Shown: positions 8,897-17,792 of the stretch, piece by piece
How the letters are laid out: each line of letters starts with the position of its first letter
Position numbering within the stretch: position 1 is the stretch's first letter
NCBI GenBank assembly: GCA_027451445.1
Contig: DAIDJG010000589.1
Span: forward strand, 1-38,338
Origin: Singulisphaera sp.
Lineage (GTDB): Bacteria; Planctomycetota; Planctomycetia; Isosphaerales; Isosphaeraceae
Direction: 5' to 3'
DNA length: 38,338 nucleotides
Position numbers and translations under genes: made by a program
The notes under the pieces: generated by a model
What the model was told of the DNA's origin: nothing
The model's input: the letters and a program-made list of their open reading frames with translations, nothing else
Databases searched by the model: none

Positions 8897-9943
8897 ATGA
8901 TGGAGTTGAGCGTGCGGAATCGGTCGAGAACACGCGGTCGATGGTCCTATCAACCTGCCGCAATTCAAGGGCTCGAAGATCGAGTTACGCCCAGCCTCAG
9001 CCACGCGATGATTCATCCGCCTGGGGCAGGACCGCTGTCCCCTTCTCAAGATCAGACAACGGCCGCTTCGATTGGCGTTCTCGGCGACAGCTACTCGGAC
9101 GAATACAAGTTCTACCCTCCCGACCGCAGCAGGGCTCGGAATTGGGTCGAGATCCTGGCAAGCATGCGGAACGCGAACTTCGGCCCGTTCAGCTTGATCA
9201 CCCGTGGTTCGCCTCGAAGACAAGGCTTCGCCTACGACTGGGCTCTGAGCGGAACGGATTCCGCGGGAGTGGCTTTCCTGGAATTGCCGGGCTTGCTGTC
9301 GCAGGTGCAGCAGGGGGCCGTTGAATACGTCAGCCTCTACGTCGGCGCGAACGATTTCTACCACTTTGCTGCACTCAAGACGCTGAGTCACGGCCACGCC
9401 GCACAGCCTGTCACGAATACAATGCTTCAGGATGGCTTGGCGACTGCCGAATCGAACGATTCGCAGGTGGTCCAGGCCGTGTTGAGCGCCAGCCCCAGCG
9501 TCAAGCTCGTGGTTGTCACGCTTCCGCCCGTGACGTTCCTACCGCTCGCTCAGCGCGCTTCAGCGAACCCGCTTGCCGCTCCGCTCCTGGAGGCCATCGA
9601 CAACGTCATCGCCCAGTACGATCGCTGGCTCACAGAACTTGCCGCGGGAAATCCGCGGATCGCTTTGGCCGACTTCGCCGGGGTCACGGATCAACTCGCC
9701 GCGCAGGCGGGCCAAAGCGGTACGATCGATTACGGCGGCACCCTGATCTCGTTGACACACTCGGGCGACGCGGCGAGCCACTTCTTCCTTGCGGATCAAG
9801 CACACCTCGGCACGGTAGGGCAGGGGATGCTCGCCAACACGATTCTGAACGCGCTTGACGCCAGGTTCGGCGCGGACATTGCTCCTCTCTCACCACAAGA
9901 AGTGGTCGGCTTCGCCCGACACGTTCGACCTTCCACTCCTTGA
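8897..9943 (+). CDS. Exported SGNH/GDSL-family hydrolase
   Basis: A 348-aa protein with the SGNH blocks in order: GDSYSDEY (63-70, nucleophile Ser65), VGANDFY (Asn152 of block III) and ADQAHLG (Asp300, His303 of block V). Such enzymes hydrolyse esters on carbohydrates or lipids. The N-terminus is Arg-rich and carries IQGLEDRVTPSL (23-34), a short motif repeatedly seen near the start of Gemmata/Isosphaera-type exported proteins and comparable to the motif in the hydrolase at 4713-5714, so export is likely. Start is ATG at 8897 or 8900; neither has a clear ribosome-binding site. The N-terminus up to about residue 50 looks disordered. Substrate is unknown. Confidence 0.82.
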   Translation: MMELSVRNRSRTRGRWSYQPAAIQGLEDRVTPSLSHAMIHPPGAGPLSPSQDQTTAASIGVLGDSYSDEYKFYPPDRSRARNWVEILASMRNANFGPFSLITRGSPRRQGFAYDWALSGTDSAGVAFLELPGLLSQVQQGAVEYVSLYVGANDFYHFAALKTLSHGHAAQPVTNTMLQDGLATAESNDSQVVQAVLSASPSVKLVVVTLPPVTFLPLAQRASANPLAAPLLEAIDNVIAQYDRWLTELAAGNPRIALADFAGVTDQLAAQAGQSGTIDYGGTLISLTHSGDAASHFFLADQAHLGTVGQGMLANTILNALDARFGADIAPLSPQEVVGFARHVRPSTP

Positions 9944-10140
9944 CCGTCGTCGATCGACGCTAACGGCACCCCATCGAGCGTGCGATCGTGCGCAAAGTGA
10001 CGTTGCGTCGACTTGGGGCGTTTGACATCGGCCATTGGCCAAACATCGACACCTCGCGTTTCGCCGGTCATGCAGATGGACCCTTATCCCCGTTGGGGTT
10101 TACGATGTCGGCACTGATCCGCTCTCCCGGGAGTTCTCCC

Positions 10141-11655
10141 ATGAATTTCGAGATCACGCGTCGAAGCACCCTCCTCCTCGGGCTGTTGTTGTTGATCACG
10201 CCGCAATTCGGCCTCGTCGCCGCTGACGAGAACGAGAAGCCCAAGAAAGTCGAATCGGCACTCGTCATCATGACGCCCATGGACATTGCATCGGTCGCCG
10301 TGCTCGATGAGACATCACCGGCGCACGATGCGTTCATCGAATGGGTTAAGCCGGTCTTCCAGGCCGTGGAGACCCAGTTCGCCAAGGAGACGAAGAAACG
10401 GACGGTCGTCGTCCAGGTGACCCTTCATCCCGATCGCGAGGCGGACGTGGCCGTGGCAGGCCGTCCGGCACCGACCGACGAGGAGATCAAGGCAATTCGG
10501 AAGCTGGCACACGGTGATAAGGCACCGCGGTCACGCATTGTGGATTGCGTGTTCCGAATCTCGACCAAAATCAACGGCGGTGATCCCGACGAGGAGAAGC
10601 CGTTGAGCCCTGAGCTCGAACTACCGGGCGAGCAGCGGCTCGCGGAGTTTCGCGCCGCGTCTGCACCGGAGAGACTCGCGGCACTGAAACGATGGGCGCG
10701 AACCGAGGCGATCCCGTTAATGGCTGAGATCGCTACCGGCGTCAACCCGAAGTACGAAGGCGTCCGCAACGTTGGCAAAGCGTTAAAGGCCCTGTCATCG
10801 AAGGGAGCCATCGACATCGCGGCCCTGACCGATAAGAACCCCGACTACTGGCGCGCGATGTTGGAAATGGCGCCGGGAATCCCGCTGATTCCCGCGGTTC
10901 AGGTGGTGCTCCACACTGCCAACGGAGAGATTAACGCCGCTCGCCGTGTGGCCCAAACATTCGCACCTTTTGATCGGCACCAATCCGCCTACAGCGTGCT
11001 CCTGAGCGAGTTCACGGCGAGGGCGAACGTCTTCCTCGAGGATATCGAGGGCCGGATCCGAAAGGGGATCGCGCTCAACGATGCCGGCCAGTTCGACAAG
11101 GCGCTGGAAGTTTACGACGGGGTGCTTAAGGACTACCCTCAATCGCCCTGGGCCCATTACGAGCGGTTTCAAACCGTGCTCACACAAGGGCTCCAGGCCA
11201 AGAACGCCCCCGAGAAGACTCACGCCGACTGGGCCAAAGCCCGAAAGGCGATCCTCAAGGCCGACCCGCTCTACACTTCGATGGCGGAGGCGACGAGCCC
11301 CGATGAGCTGTACGACTTGCTTCTCCGCAAGCAAATCGACGACCTCTTCAAGGACAAAACAAAGACGATTCGCGACCTCCTCCGCTACGCCGACATCGCG
11401 CTCGATCTTGGCCAGCCGGGGTTTGCCGCGATGATTTACTGGAATCTGGTCGTGAGCGTCAAACCCAAGGAGTACGACAACCGAGAGCTCGTCGAGCACG
11501 TGCTCTATTGCTTGGAGCAACTCGGCGCCAGGGAGATCAAACAGAACTTCAAGGGCGACCATGCCGCCGAGTTCAAGCGCATCGACGCCGAGCGCGCCAG
11601 ACGCCGAAGCGAGAGCCCTTTGGACCGAGCGATCGTCCCGAAAAAGGAGCCGTAA
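10141..11655 (+). CDS. Secreted protein with TPR-like repeat, unknown function
   Basis: A 504-aa protein. It begins with a signal peptide (RRSTLLLGLLLLITPQFGLVAADE) and has a predicted cleavage near residue 27. The middle is charged and without a recognised fold. Residues ~303-340 (KGIALNDAGQFDKALEVYDGVLKDYPQSPWAHYE) form a clear TPR hairpin. The C-terminal third is helical and ends in a Lys/Arg-rich tail. The ATG at 10141 was chosen because GGGAG (10129-10133) lies 7 nt upstream and the signal peptide starts there; frame upstream to 9988 is open but unsupported. It follows the SGNH gene on the same strand after about 200 bp and converges on the cytochrome b/c gene. I do not recognise a named family. 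Confidence 0.75.
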   Translation: MNFEITRRSTLLLGLLLLITPQFGLVAADENEKPKKVESALVIMTPMDIASVAVLDETSPAHDAFIEWVKPVFQAVETQFAKETKKRTVVVQVTLHPDREADVAVAGRPAPTDEEIKAIRKLAHGDKAPRSRIVDCVFRISTKINGGDPDEEKPLSPELELPGEQRLAEFRAASAPERLAALKRWARTEAIPLMAEIATGVNPKYEGVRNVGKALKALSSKGAIDIAALTDKNPDYWRAMLEMAPGIPLIPAVQVVLHTANGEINAARRVAQTFAPFDRHQSAYSVLLSEFTARANVFLEDIEGRIRKGIALNDAGQFDKALEVYDGVLKDYPQSPWAHYERFQTVLTQGLQAKNAPEKTHADWAKARKAILKADPLYTSMAEATSPDELYDLLLRKQIDDLFKDKTKTIRDLLRYADIALDLGQPGFAAMIYWNLVVSVKPKEYDNRELVEHVLYCLEQLGAREIKQNFKGDHAAEFKRIDAERARRRSESPLDRAIVPKKEP

Positions 11656-11676
11656 TCAGCGCAGGCGTTTCGAGGT

Positions 11677-11722
11677 GGGGAAGGGATCGAACCTTCAGAT
11701 GGAAGTTTTGACTCCCTCCCCC
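11677..11722. terminator. Hairpin between convergent genes
   Basis: GGGGAAGGGA (11677-11686) pairs with TCCCTCCCCC (11713-11722) with one bulge. A small inner hairpin (11680-11696, gaagg/ccttc) is an alternative fold. It sits between the convergent stops at 11655 and 11738, so a bidirectional terminator is plausible, but there is no strong T-tract. Confidence 0.35.
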
Positions 11723-11737
11723 GAATCGCGAACGATC

Positions 11738-13537
11738 TTACTTTGCCGGAACGAGATAGTCGCCCTTGAGGAAGCGGATCAGGGTATCCATGTCATTTTC
11801 AGACAGTTGATCACTCCCAAACGCCGGCATCTGGTCCTTCTTGTCGAGGTACCCGTAGCGATCGGCCGCCTCGGGCTTGTGGATCATGCGGGTAATCCAG
11901 GCCTTGGATCCCCAGCCGAAGAGGTTGGGTGCTTCCGGATTCGAGCTGCCCCATTCGGAATGACACGTCGTGCATTCGCCTTCCTTGTTGAAGGCGACGT
12001 AACCGGGGTGTTCCGCAAGACCCTCCTGGGCTTCCCACTCTTCGGGGGTCATCTCGGGAGGCGTGGGAATCACGAACTTCTCGAAGAAGTCGGCGACGCT
12101 GTCGAGCTCCTTCGATGTCAGCTTCGAGTTCTTCTTCCACCGCGCCATGCCGCCGCATGCCTTGACCTTGCCGAAATGGCTGTCTGACCGGGGGTTTTCG
12201 AGCAGGCCCCGCAGCCAGGCGCGGGAGCCGAAGCCTTTCAGGTCGGAGGCGGTTTGGGGCGTGGATGTCTCCTTGCCGGACTCGTCGTGCGAAACCTGTC
12301 CCTTGCCGTCGAAATAGTGGCAGTTCAGGCACTTCCGAGAGAGGACCGACTGTCCGTGCGTGAAGGGATCGCGCAGCAGGACGTACATGGCGCCGTCGGG
12401 AGGGATGCCGTACTTGGGATCGGCGGCCAACGCCAGGGCGCGCTCGCGGGCCTGGTCGGCTCGGACGCGTTCGGCCTGAAAGAGCGTGTCTTTCTCGTCG
12501 GCTTTGACCGCTTCGACGGTGAGGTAGATCGCTCCACCGACAACGGCGAAGACAAAACCGCACGACAGGAAGTAGGCCAGACCGCGCGGTAGCACCTTAT
12601 CGAACAAAGGGATCAAGAGCATCACGACCATCAGGGCCGTGGGGATGACGAACGTGCCGAGGATCACGCGGTCGCCTTCGAAATGCTTGAGCAGTTGGAA
12701 GAGCGAGAGGAAGTACCACTCGGGACGGGCCGGATAGTTGGCACTGGCGGGATCGGCCGGAGCATCAAGGTTGGCGCCATGCTCACTGACAACGAGGAAC
12801 GTCAGGATGCCGAAAACGGCAACACTCACGACCGAATCCATGAAGAGCTGTTCGGGCCAGAACTTGCCGGCGGTCCGCTTCGAAGCGTCGGCGGGGGGGG
12901 TCAGACCGTGTTTGCGGAAGAGCGCTACGTGCGCCGCCAGGCACATCACGAACAAGGCGGGCAACGCCCCCACGTGCAGGCCGTAGAACCGTGTGAGGGT
13001 CTGGTTGCCGTAATCGGACCCACCGACGACAACCTTCGATAGATAAGGTCCGATGACGGGCGTTCCGCTTGCGATGTTCGTGGCGACCTTCGTCGCCCAG
13101 TAGCCTTTCTGGTCCCAGGGAAGCAAGTAGCCGGTCAGGCTGAAGCCGAGGGTGAGGAAGAGGAGGGCCATTCCGAACCACCAGTTCACTTCGCGAGGCG
13201 CGCGGTAAGCGCCCGCGACCAGGACCTGGATCAGGTGCATGGCCAGCAGCACCACCATCGCCTGCGAGCCGAAGTGGTGGATGCCGCGGATAAACCAGCC
13301 GAGCGTCATCTCCTTGCTGATGTAGAAGACGCTTCCCCAGGCCGTGGACGACGATGGGCTGTAGGACGTCATCAGCAGGATGCCGGTCACGGCCTGGACC
13401 ATAAACGTCGTGCTCAGGGCCGACCCGAACACGTAGCGCCAGCGTGCGCCGCCGGGGATCGGCTCCTCGAGCGCCTCGTGCATCATGGCGCGATAGCCGG
13501 TCCGATCGTTGAGCCAGTCCGCGAGTTTGTTAAACAA
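11738..13537 (-). CDS. Cytochrome b fused to di-haem cytochrome c domain (bc complex subunit)
   Basis: A 599-aa quinol oxidoreductase subunit. The N-terminal part is cytochrome b6-like, with haem-b ligand His pairs in GIHHFGSQAMVVLLAMHL and FYGLHVGALPALFVMCLAAHV. The subunit-IV part has the quinol-site motif PEWY (in RPEWYFLSLFQLLK). After the last helix come two c-type haem motifs, CLNCH (403-407) and CTTCH (522-526). The complex would oxidise menaquinol or ubiquinol and pass electrons through the Rieske centre to its own fused cytochrome c. The start codon is TTG at 13537, supported by AAGGAG (13548-13553 on this strand) 10 nt upstream and by an 8-nt overlap with the Rieske gene. An alternative ATG lies about 18 codons in. 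Bacillus QcrC is a related but differently arranged b-c fusion. Confidence 0.92.
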   Translation of the reverse strand: MFNKLADWLNDRTGYRAMMHEALEEPIPGGARWRYVFGSALSTTFMVQAVTGILLMTSYSPSSSTAWGSVFYISKEMTLGWFIRGIHHFGSQAMVVLLAMHLIQVLVAGAYRAPREVNWWFGMALLFLTLGFSLTGYLLPWDQKGYWATKVATNIASGTPVIGPYLSKVVVGGSDYGNQTLTRFYGLHVGALPALFVMCLAAHVALFRKHGLTPPADASKRTAGKFWPEQLFMDSVVSVAVFGILTFLVVSEHGANLDAPADPASANYPARPEWYFLSLFQLLKHFEGDRVILGTFVIPTALMVVMLLIPLFDKVLPRGLAYFLSCGFVFAVVGGAIYLTVEAVKADEKDTLFQAERVRADQARERALALAADPKYGIPPDGAMYVLLRDPFTHGQSVLSRKCLNCHYFDGKGQVSHDESGKETSTPQTASDLKGFGSRAWLRGLLENPRSDSHFGKVKACGGMARWKKNSKLTSKELDSVADFFEKFVIPTPPEMTPEEWEAQEGLAEHPGYVAFNKEGECTTCHSEWGSSNPEAPNLFGWGSKAWITRMIHKPEAADRYGYLDKKDQMPAFGSDQLSENDMDTLIRFLKGDYLVPAK

Positions 13538-14057
13538 GGGGCTTCTTCTCCTTGATCTGGGGCCGGAACCGCTCGAACTTGACGCGGACCTTGGGGTCGG
13601 AATCCTTGGTGACGTCGACCTTCAGCGAATCCATCGCTCGGGGGGGAATCTGGTTGATTGGGTTGCCATTGAACTTGAAGCTGCTGGTGTGGCACGGACA
13701 GAAGAAGCTCTTCCGGTCGCTCGACAGGTTGACCGCACACCCAAGGTGCGGACATTCCGCAGAAAGAGCGAGCACCTCCTCCGTAGAGCCCGCCGGCTGA
13801 CGGATCAGCCAGACCGCGCCCACCGGCTCGGGAGGATACTTCACCCAGGCGTCCTGCCGCTCTTCGATGATCGGGAAGACTTCGGGCACGCCCACCTGGA
13901 GCCGGCTCAGGCTGGTCAATTCCTGGTAATCGCCCTCGCGCCCCTTCTTCTTGAGAATCGGGTCGAGGATGTAGGCCACACCCGGCACGGCCAGCGCAAG
14001 GCTGACCAGACCACCCAGCGCGAGCGTGCCAAAGCGATAGAAGTCGCGTCGGTTCAT
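13530..14057 (-). CDS. Rieske [2Fe-2S] iron-sulfur protein of the bc complex
   Basis: A 175-aa protein that carries electrons from quinol to cytochrome c. It begins MNRRDFYRFG with a twin-arginine-type signal anchor and hydrophobic helix (~10-30), and has the cluster-binding boxes CPHLGC (102-107) and CPCH (120-123), giving Cys102/His104 and Cys120/His123 as ligands with Cys107 and Cys122 as the stabilising disulfide pair. The ATG at 14057 has GGGGAG 9 nt upstream. It is the first gene of a two-gene operon and overlaps the cytochrome b/c gene by 8 nt, implying translational coupling. No separate cytochrome c gene is present; that function is fused to the downstream gene. Confidence 0.93.
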   Translation of the reverse strand: MNRRDFYRFGTLALGGLVSLALAVPGVAYILDPILKKKGREGDYQELTSLSRLQVGVPEVFPIIEERQDAWVKYPPEPVGAVWLIRQPAGSTEEVLALSAECPHLGCAVNLSSDRKSFFCPCHTSSFKFNGNPINQIPPRAMDSLKVDVTKDSDPKVRVKFERFRPQIKEKKPLV

Positions 14058-14178
14058 CAAGGAAGACTCCCCAAGGGTCAAACGGAGGGCGGGTCGGTCG
14101 CACGGCGGGGAACGATACGGGGCGAGGGTTCGCAGGCAGGTCAAAATCAAAGAGGCGGTGGACGCACTTTCGGTTGGA

Positions 14179-15198
14179 TCAGACGGCCGACTTTACGGTT
14201 TGCGTGCCGATGGCTTCAAGGGCCTCGCGCGCAGCGTCCAGCAGGAGTGCCACGCAGTCATCGAGGGGCTCGTTGAGGGTCGCCCCCGCCGCGGCGTGGT
14301 GACCGCCACCGCCAAAGCGAGCGGCCAAACCGGCACAATCCACTCCGCTGCGTGCGCGGATGCTCACCTTCACTCCACCGCGCGCCAGCTCGATAAAAAA
14401 GAGGCCGAGCTCAACCCCCGACATACTGACGGTGAAGTCCACGAGATCTTCGGTATCCGCCGGCACCGCGCCTGTGCGTGCGAGGTCATCGCGGGTCACC
14501 GTGGCGTAGGCGATCCGGCCCCCCATTTCGGTCCGGAGACTCGTGAGAGTCTCGCCCATAAGCTTGAGCCGGCCGAGGGTGTTCTGCTCGAACAGGAGGC
14601 GATAAATACGGTTGATCTCTGCTCCGGCCTCAACCAGTTCAGCAACTGTCCGAAGCGTCTGCGGGGTTGTGTTGGAATGCCGGAACCAGCCGGTGTCCAT
14701 CGCGATCGCCGTCAGGAGCCCGTTGGCAACTTCCGGCGTGATCTTCGCGCCGAGCGAGTGAAAGGCCCGGACGAGCAGGCCGCCCGTGGCCTCGGCGGTG
14801 GTGTCCTTGAAGAACATCGCGCGCATGTCATCTTCACTGACGTGATGATCGATCACCACGCGAGGGCCCGCGAACCCTCGGACGTAATCCGCCATGTCGC
14901 CGAGCTGGTTCCAGGCCGAGAGGTCGAGAATCACCAGGACCTCGCGATCGGCCAGGTCGGCAGGGGTGACCTGTTTTCCGAAGTGCTCGAACAACGTCCG
15001 GTCTTCGTCCAGGTAGTTGTAACGCGGCGGCGTGGGGCTCACGTTCACAACCCGAACGTCCTTCCCCCGCTGCCGCAGCAGACCCGCCATGCCGACCTCC
15101 GACCCGAGCGCATCGCCGTCGGGGCGAACGTGGGTCGTCACCAGAAAGCGGTCGTGGCGTTCGATCAGGTCGGCGAGGGGGGTCCAGTCAATACTCAT
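14179..15198 (-). CDS. DHH-family phosphoesterase, NrnA-like (nanoRNase/pAp phosphatase)
   Basis: A 339-aa DHH/DHHA1 protein. Metal-binding motifs are HVRPDGDALGS (23-33), VILDLS with Asp92, and IDHH (116-119). The C-terminal DHHA1 domain has the substrate-binding GGGGHHAAAG. Family members degrade 2-5-nt RNA oligomers and dephosphorylate 3'-phosphoadenosine 5'-phosphate, using Mn2+. All key residues are present and the length is typical of NrnA. The ATG at 15198 (MSIDWTPL) was chosen because the frame above it has no family similarity. It precedes the Rieske gene on the same strand by about 120 bp and may be a separate transcription unit. RecJ-type exonuclease is excluded by the short length. 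Confidence 0.88.
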   Translation of the reverse strand: MSIDWTPLADLIERHDRFLVTTHVRPDGDALGSEVGMAGLLRQRGKDVRVVNVSPTPPRYNYLDEDRTLFEHFGKQVTPADLADREVLVILDLSAWNQLGDMADYVRGFAGPRVVIDHHVSEDDMRAMFFKDTTAEATGGLLVRAFHSLGAKITPEVANGLLTAIAMDTGWFRHSNTTPQTLRTVAELVEAGAEINRIYRLLFEQNTLGRLKLMGETLTSLRTEMGGRIAYATVTRDDLARTGAVPADTEDLVDFTVSMSGVELGLFFIELARGGVKVSIRARSGVDCAGLAARFGGGGHHAAAGATLNEPLDDCVALLLDAAREALEAIGTQTVKSAV

Positions 15199-15282
15199 GG
15201 GGCGTCCGTCTTGGGTGAGGCCGAATTGGAATGAGTTTAGCCAATGAATATGGCACATCGCAACCCGCGGCCGCCCGCGGGG

Positions 15283-16266
15283 TCAAGTCGTGTACGCGTC
15301 GACACGGAACAAACCAATATTCTCGCGGACCCACGCAATTGTTTCGTCAAGTGCTGCATCCAGCGTGTATTGCGGCTTCCAGCCCCAAAGCGCCTGCGCC
15401 TGGGCGGTACCTGCGAGCAGACGGCCGACCTCACTGGCCGCTGGCCGCACGCGTGCTGGGTCGGACTCAATGGCGATCCGAATCCCCAGTCGCGACCCGA
15501 TGCGTTCCACCAGCTCCCCGATCGTCACATCCTCACCACGTCCCACGTTCACGACCCGCCCCACCGCCGCGTCGCACGCCGCGATCGAGAGGAATCCCGA
15601 GACCGTGTCTTTCACATAGGTCAGGTCACGCCGAGGGTCGAGACTCCCAAGGCGGACCACCGGCCGCTCCAGAGCCTGGCTGATGATCGTCGGGATGATC
15701 GCTCGAGCGGATTGACGCGGGCCAAAGGTGTTGAACGGTCGCAAAATCGCTACAGGGAGGCCAAACGCCCGGAAATAGCTCTCCCCAAGGGCGTCTGATC
15801 CGATCTTCGTAGCCGCATACGGCGATTGGCCGCACAGGGGGTGCTTCTCATCAATCGGCACGTACTGCGCTGTGCCGTAGACCTCCGAAGTCGAGGTGAG
15901 CACAACCCGCTCCAGCGCTTTGCTGGCGCGGCAGGCGTCGAGGACGTGGGCCGTCCCGACCACATTGGTCTGGACGACGTCAAGCGGGTTCTGATACGAG
16001 TATGGGATGGCAATCAGTGCTCCCAGGTGAAACACCAGCGCCCGCCCTTCAACCGCCTTGCGCACCGCCTCGGGGTCTTTCAGATCGCCGCGGTGGACCT
16101 CGACCGCCGCCTGAATGTCACGCGGTAAACGATCGATCTGACCGCGGTCGTCCCGGCCGTTATAACGCACCAGGGCACGCACCTCAAAGCCTTCAAGGAC
16201 AAGGCGTTCGGTAAGGTGACTCCCAATGAAACCGCCCGCTCCCGTCACCAGGGCCGTCTTGCCCAT
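15283..16266 (-). CDS. NAD-dependent epimerase/dehydratase, LegB-like sugar-nucleotide 4,6-dehydratase
   Basis: A 327-aa extended short-chain dehydrogenase. It has the NAD-binding TGAGGFIG (8-15), the catalytic STS (125-127) and YxxxK (Tyr150, Lys154). The blocks FHLGALIAIPYSY, STSEVYGTAQYVPI and FNTFGPRQSARAIIPTI closely match LegB, the GDP-N-acetylglucosamine 4,6-dehydratase of legionaminic acid synthesis, rather than generic UDP-glucose epimerases. The ATG at 16266 has GGGAG 9 nt upstream; an in-frame ATG at 16287 has weaker support. It is not beside other sugar-nucleotide genes here, so its product pathway (surface glycan or glycoprotein) is inferred. Confidence 0.87.
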   Translation of the reverse strand: MGKTALVTGAGGFIGSHLTERLVLEGFEVRALVRYNGRDDRGQIDRLPRDIQAAVEVHRGDLKDPEAVRKAVEGRALVFHLGALIAIPYSYQNPLDVVQTNVVGTAHVLDACRASKALERVVLTSTSEVYGTAQYVPIDEKHPLCGQSPYAATKIGSDALGESYFRAFGLPVAILRPFNTFGPRQSARAIIPTIISQALERPVVRLGSLDPRRDLTYVKDTVSGFLSIAACDAAVGRVVNVGRGEDVTIGELVERIGSRLGIRIAIESDPARVRPAASEVGRLLAGTAQAQALWGWKPQYTLDAALDETIAWVRENIGLFRVDAYTT

Positions 16267-16642
16267 CGCCAGCCGCTCCCTTCGCATCCAAGACCCGTTC
16301 CGAACGGCGTCATCCTACGGGAATTCAGCCGTCAATCAACGCGAAACCGACGCGGAAACTACACCACGACGAGACGCGCTAGATTGGTTCGGGGATGTCA
16401 CATGATCCGTAGCGATCAAACTCTCCGTAACCATGTTGTTTTTCCTGATCCAATGATTTCCATTTAGTTAGCCCGAAGTCCTTAAAGCCGTCATGCTACG
16501 CAGACGATATTGTTTAACAACAAGGATAGGAACGTATCACTCTCCGGATGAGTGGCCTCCTCCCGAAGTTCAGGGACGACGAAGGGTTGAGTTGGGAAGA
16601 TCAATCGCCATGGCGAATCCAATACAACGTGGAGAACGATCG
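16267..16642. other. Divergent intergenic region, AT-richer
   Basis: A 376-bp gap between the LegB-like gene and the exported Pro/Ala-rich protein. It is noticeably AT-richer than its surroundings around 16370-16540. It should contain both promoters, and a short palindrome ttgtttaacaa lies at about 16509. I cannot assign specific -35/-10 boxes. Confidence 0.4.
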
Positions 16643-17641
16643 ATGACGGCACGACTGGTCTTGATCAGCTTGGTGGCATGCCTCGGCCTGACCCTGCCAA
16701 GCGCCGAGCGTTTGGCCCGATGGTCGCGCGGCGGACATGCCGGGCTGAACCGCGACCTGGCCGGCTGGGAGAATGGGGGAGCTATGGACGACCGTTTCGT
16801 CTTCGTCGCCGATGCCCTCGAAGTCCCTACTGTGCCGGAACCTACGGTAGCCCCGAAGCCCGCCCCTGAAGTCATCGCGGTAAACGACGATGACGCGTTC
16901 GAGGCAGCGATGGACGAATGGACGGCCAACGTCCCGAACGAAGAAGCTGCCGCTCCCGCAGTCGCTGTCACACCGGCGCAGTCAGAACAAGCTCTCGAAG
17001 CGCCCGCGTCCGCGCCGACCGAACCAGCTTCCGCTCCGACGAAGCCGGTGGTGGTCGCCCCGGCTCAACCCGAACAAGCGCCGACCCCAGCGGAACCGGT
17101 GGTGGTCGCTCCGGCCCAACCGGAAACCCCGGCCGTTTTCGCTCCGTTGACCGACGAGGAACTGGCGTGGGTGCTCGAAGCCCTCGATCCAGCGCCGTTT
17201 GAAAACGCGGAGCCTGCGGTCGCCCTCGAACCTGCGACGAACCAGACACCCGCCGCTGAGTCACAGGAGCTTGATCAGGTCTTCAGCACGATCGTCGATC
17301 AGATGGCCGTCTCGTTCGCGAAAGACGTCGAAGCCCTGGCTGCGAAGGCGGAAGCCGAGAAGGCGCGTGCCGAGACGCTGGCCGCGACGGACCAATCCGA
17401 CTTCGACTTCGAGTGCTGGGACCTTGCGGAACTCGATGGCAACGAGATTGCCCTCCTCCTGAACCAGCAAGGCGAGCAATTCGGCAATGGCGTCCCGAAC
17501 GTGCCTGCTCTCAATCCGACGGTTGCGGATCGCACGCCGTCTGAAGGAGGAATCGCACATGCGATTCGCCTCACCCGTGAGGCCGTGAACGCCTGGACCA
17601 GCCTGCTGCACGGTCCTGCCATCGTCACGATCGAGCGCTAA
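16643..17641 (+). CDS. Exported Pro/Ala-rich protein of unknown function
   Basis: A 332-aa protein. Residues 1-~20 are a signal peptide (LVLISLVACLGLTLPSAE). Residues ~50-180 are a low-complexity Pro/Ala/Val/Glu region with an imperfect repeat, PVVVAPAQPE, occurring twice at about 132-159. The rest is acidic and helix-forming, with a short FDFECWDL segment and a more basic C-terminus. No catalytic motif is recognised. The ATG at 16643 has GGAG (16631-16634) 8 nt upstream and starts the signal peptide; an open frame further up to 16493 is unsupported. The composition suggests a periplasmic or envelope-associated disordered protein. Confidence 0.7.
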   Translation: MTARLVLISLVACLGLTLPSAERLARWSRGGHAGLNRDLAGWENGGAMDDRFVFVADALEVPTVPEPTVAPKPAPEVIAVNDDDAFEAAMDEWTANVPNEEAAAPAVAVTPAQSEQALEAPASAPTEPASAPTKPVVVAPAQPEQAPTPAEPVVVAPAQPETPAVFAPLTDEELAWVLEALDPAPFENAEPAVALEPATNQTPAAESQELDQVFSTIVDQMAVSFAKDVEALAAKAEAEKARAETLAATDQSDFDFECWDLAELDGNEIALLLNQQGEQFGNGVPNVPALNPTVADRTPSEGGIAHAIRLTREAVNAWTSLLHGPAIVTIER

Positions 17642-17681
17642 TCCGACGCCCCTCTCTCGCACTCATTTCTATCATCACAGC

Positions 17682-17716
17682 GCGACCCTCGGCCCAAGCC
17701 GGCTGCGGGTCGCTTT
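17682..17716. terminator. Terminator-like hairpin between convergent genes
   Basis: GCGACCC (17682-17688) is an exact reverse complement of GGGTCGC (17707-17713), which is followed by TTT. The loop contains a smaller GGC/GCC pairing. It lies 40 bp after the stop at 17641 and before the convergent gene ending at 17793. The T-tract is short, so confidence is moderate. Confidence 0.4.
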
Positions 17717-17792
17717 CCATTTCGAATGATGCCAATTACGGTAGCTTTTACGCGAGGGCGTTCGAGAAGTGTTCGTGTCACGAGAAGTGTTT

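Noticed and set aside
8434-9324. A 296-codon plus-strand open frame
   Set aside because: It overlaps the SGNH hydrolase in another frame, is Arg/Ser-rich and has no domain.
11680-11696. A tRNA T-arm-like sequence on the minus strand (gaagg-ttcgatc-ccttc) followed by an acceptor-like stretch
   Set aside because: No matching 5' acceptor strand, D-arm or proper anticodon loop is found upstream; the required region overlaps the cytochrome b/c gene. Best read as part of the hairpin between convergent genes.
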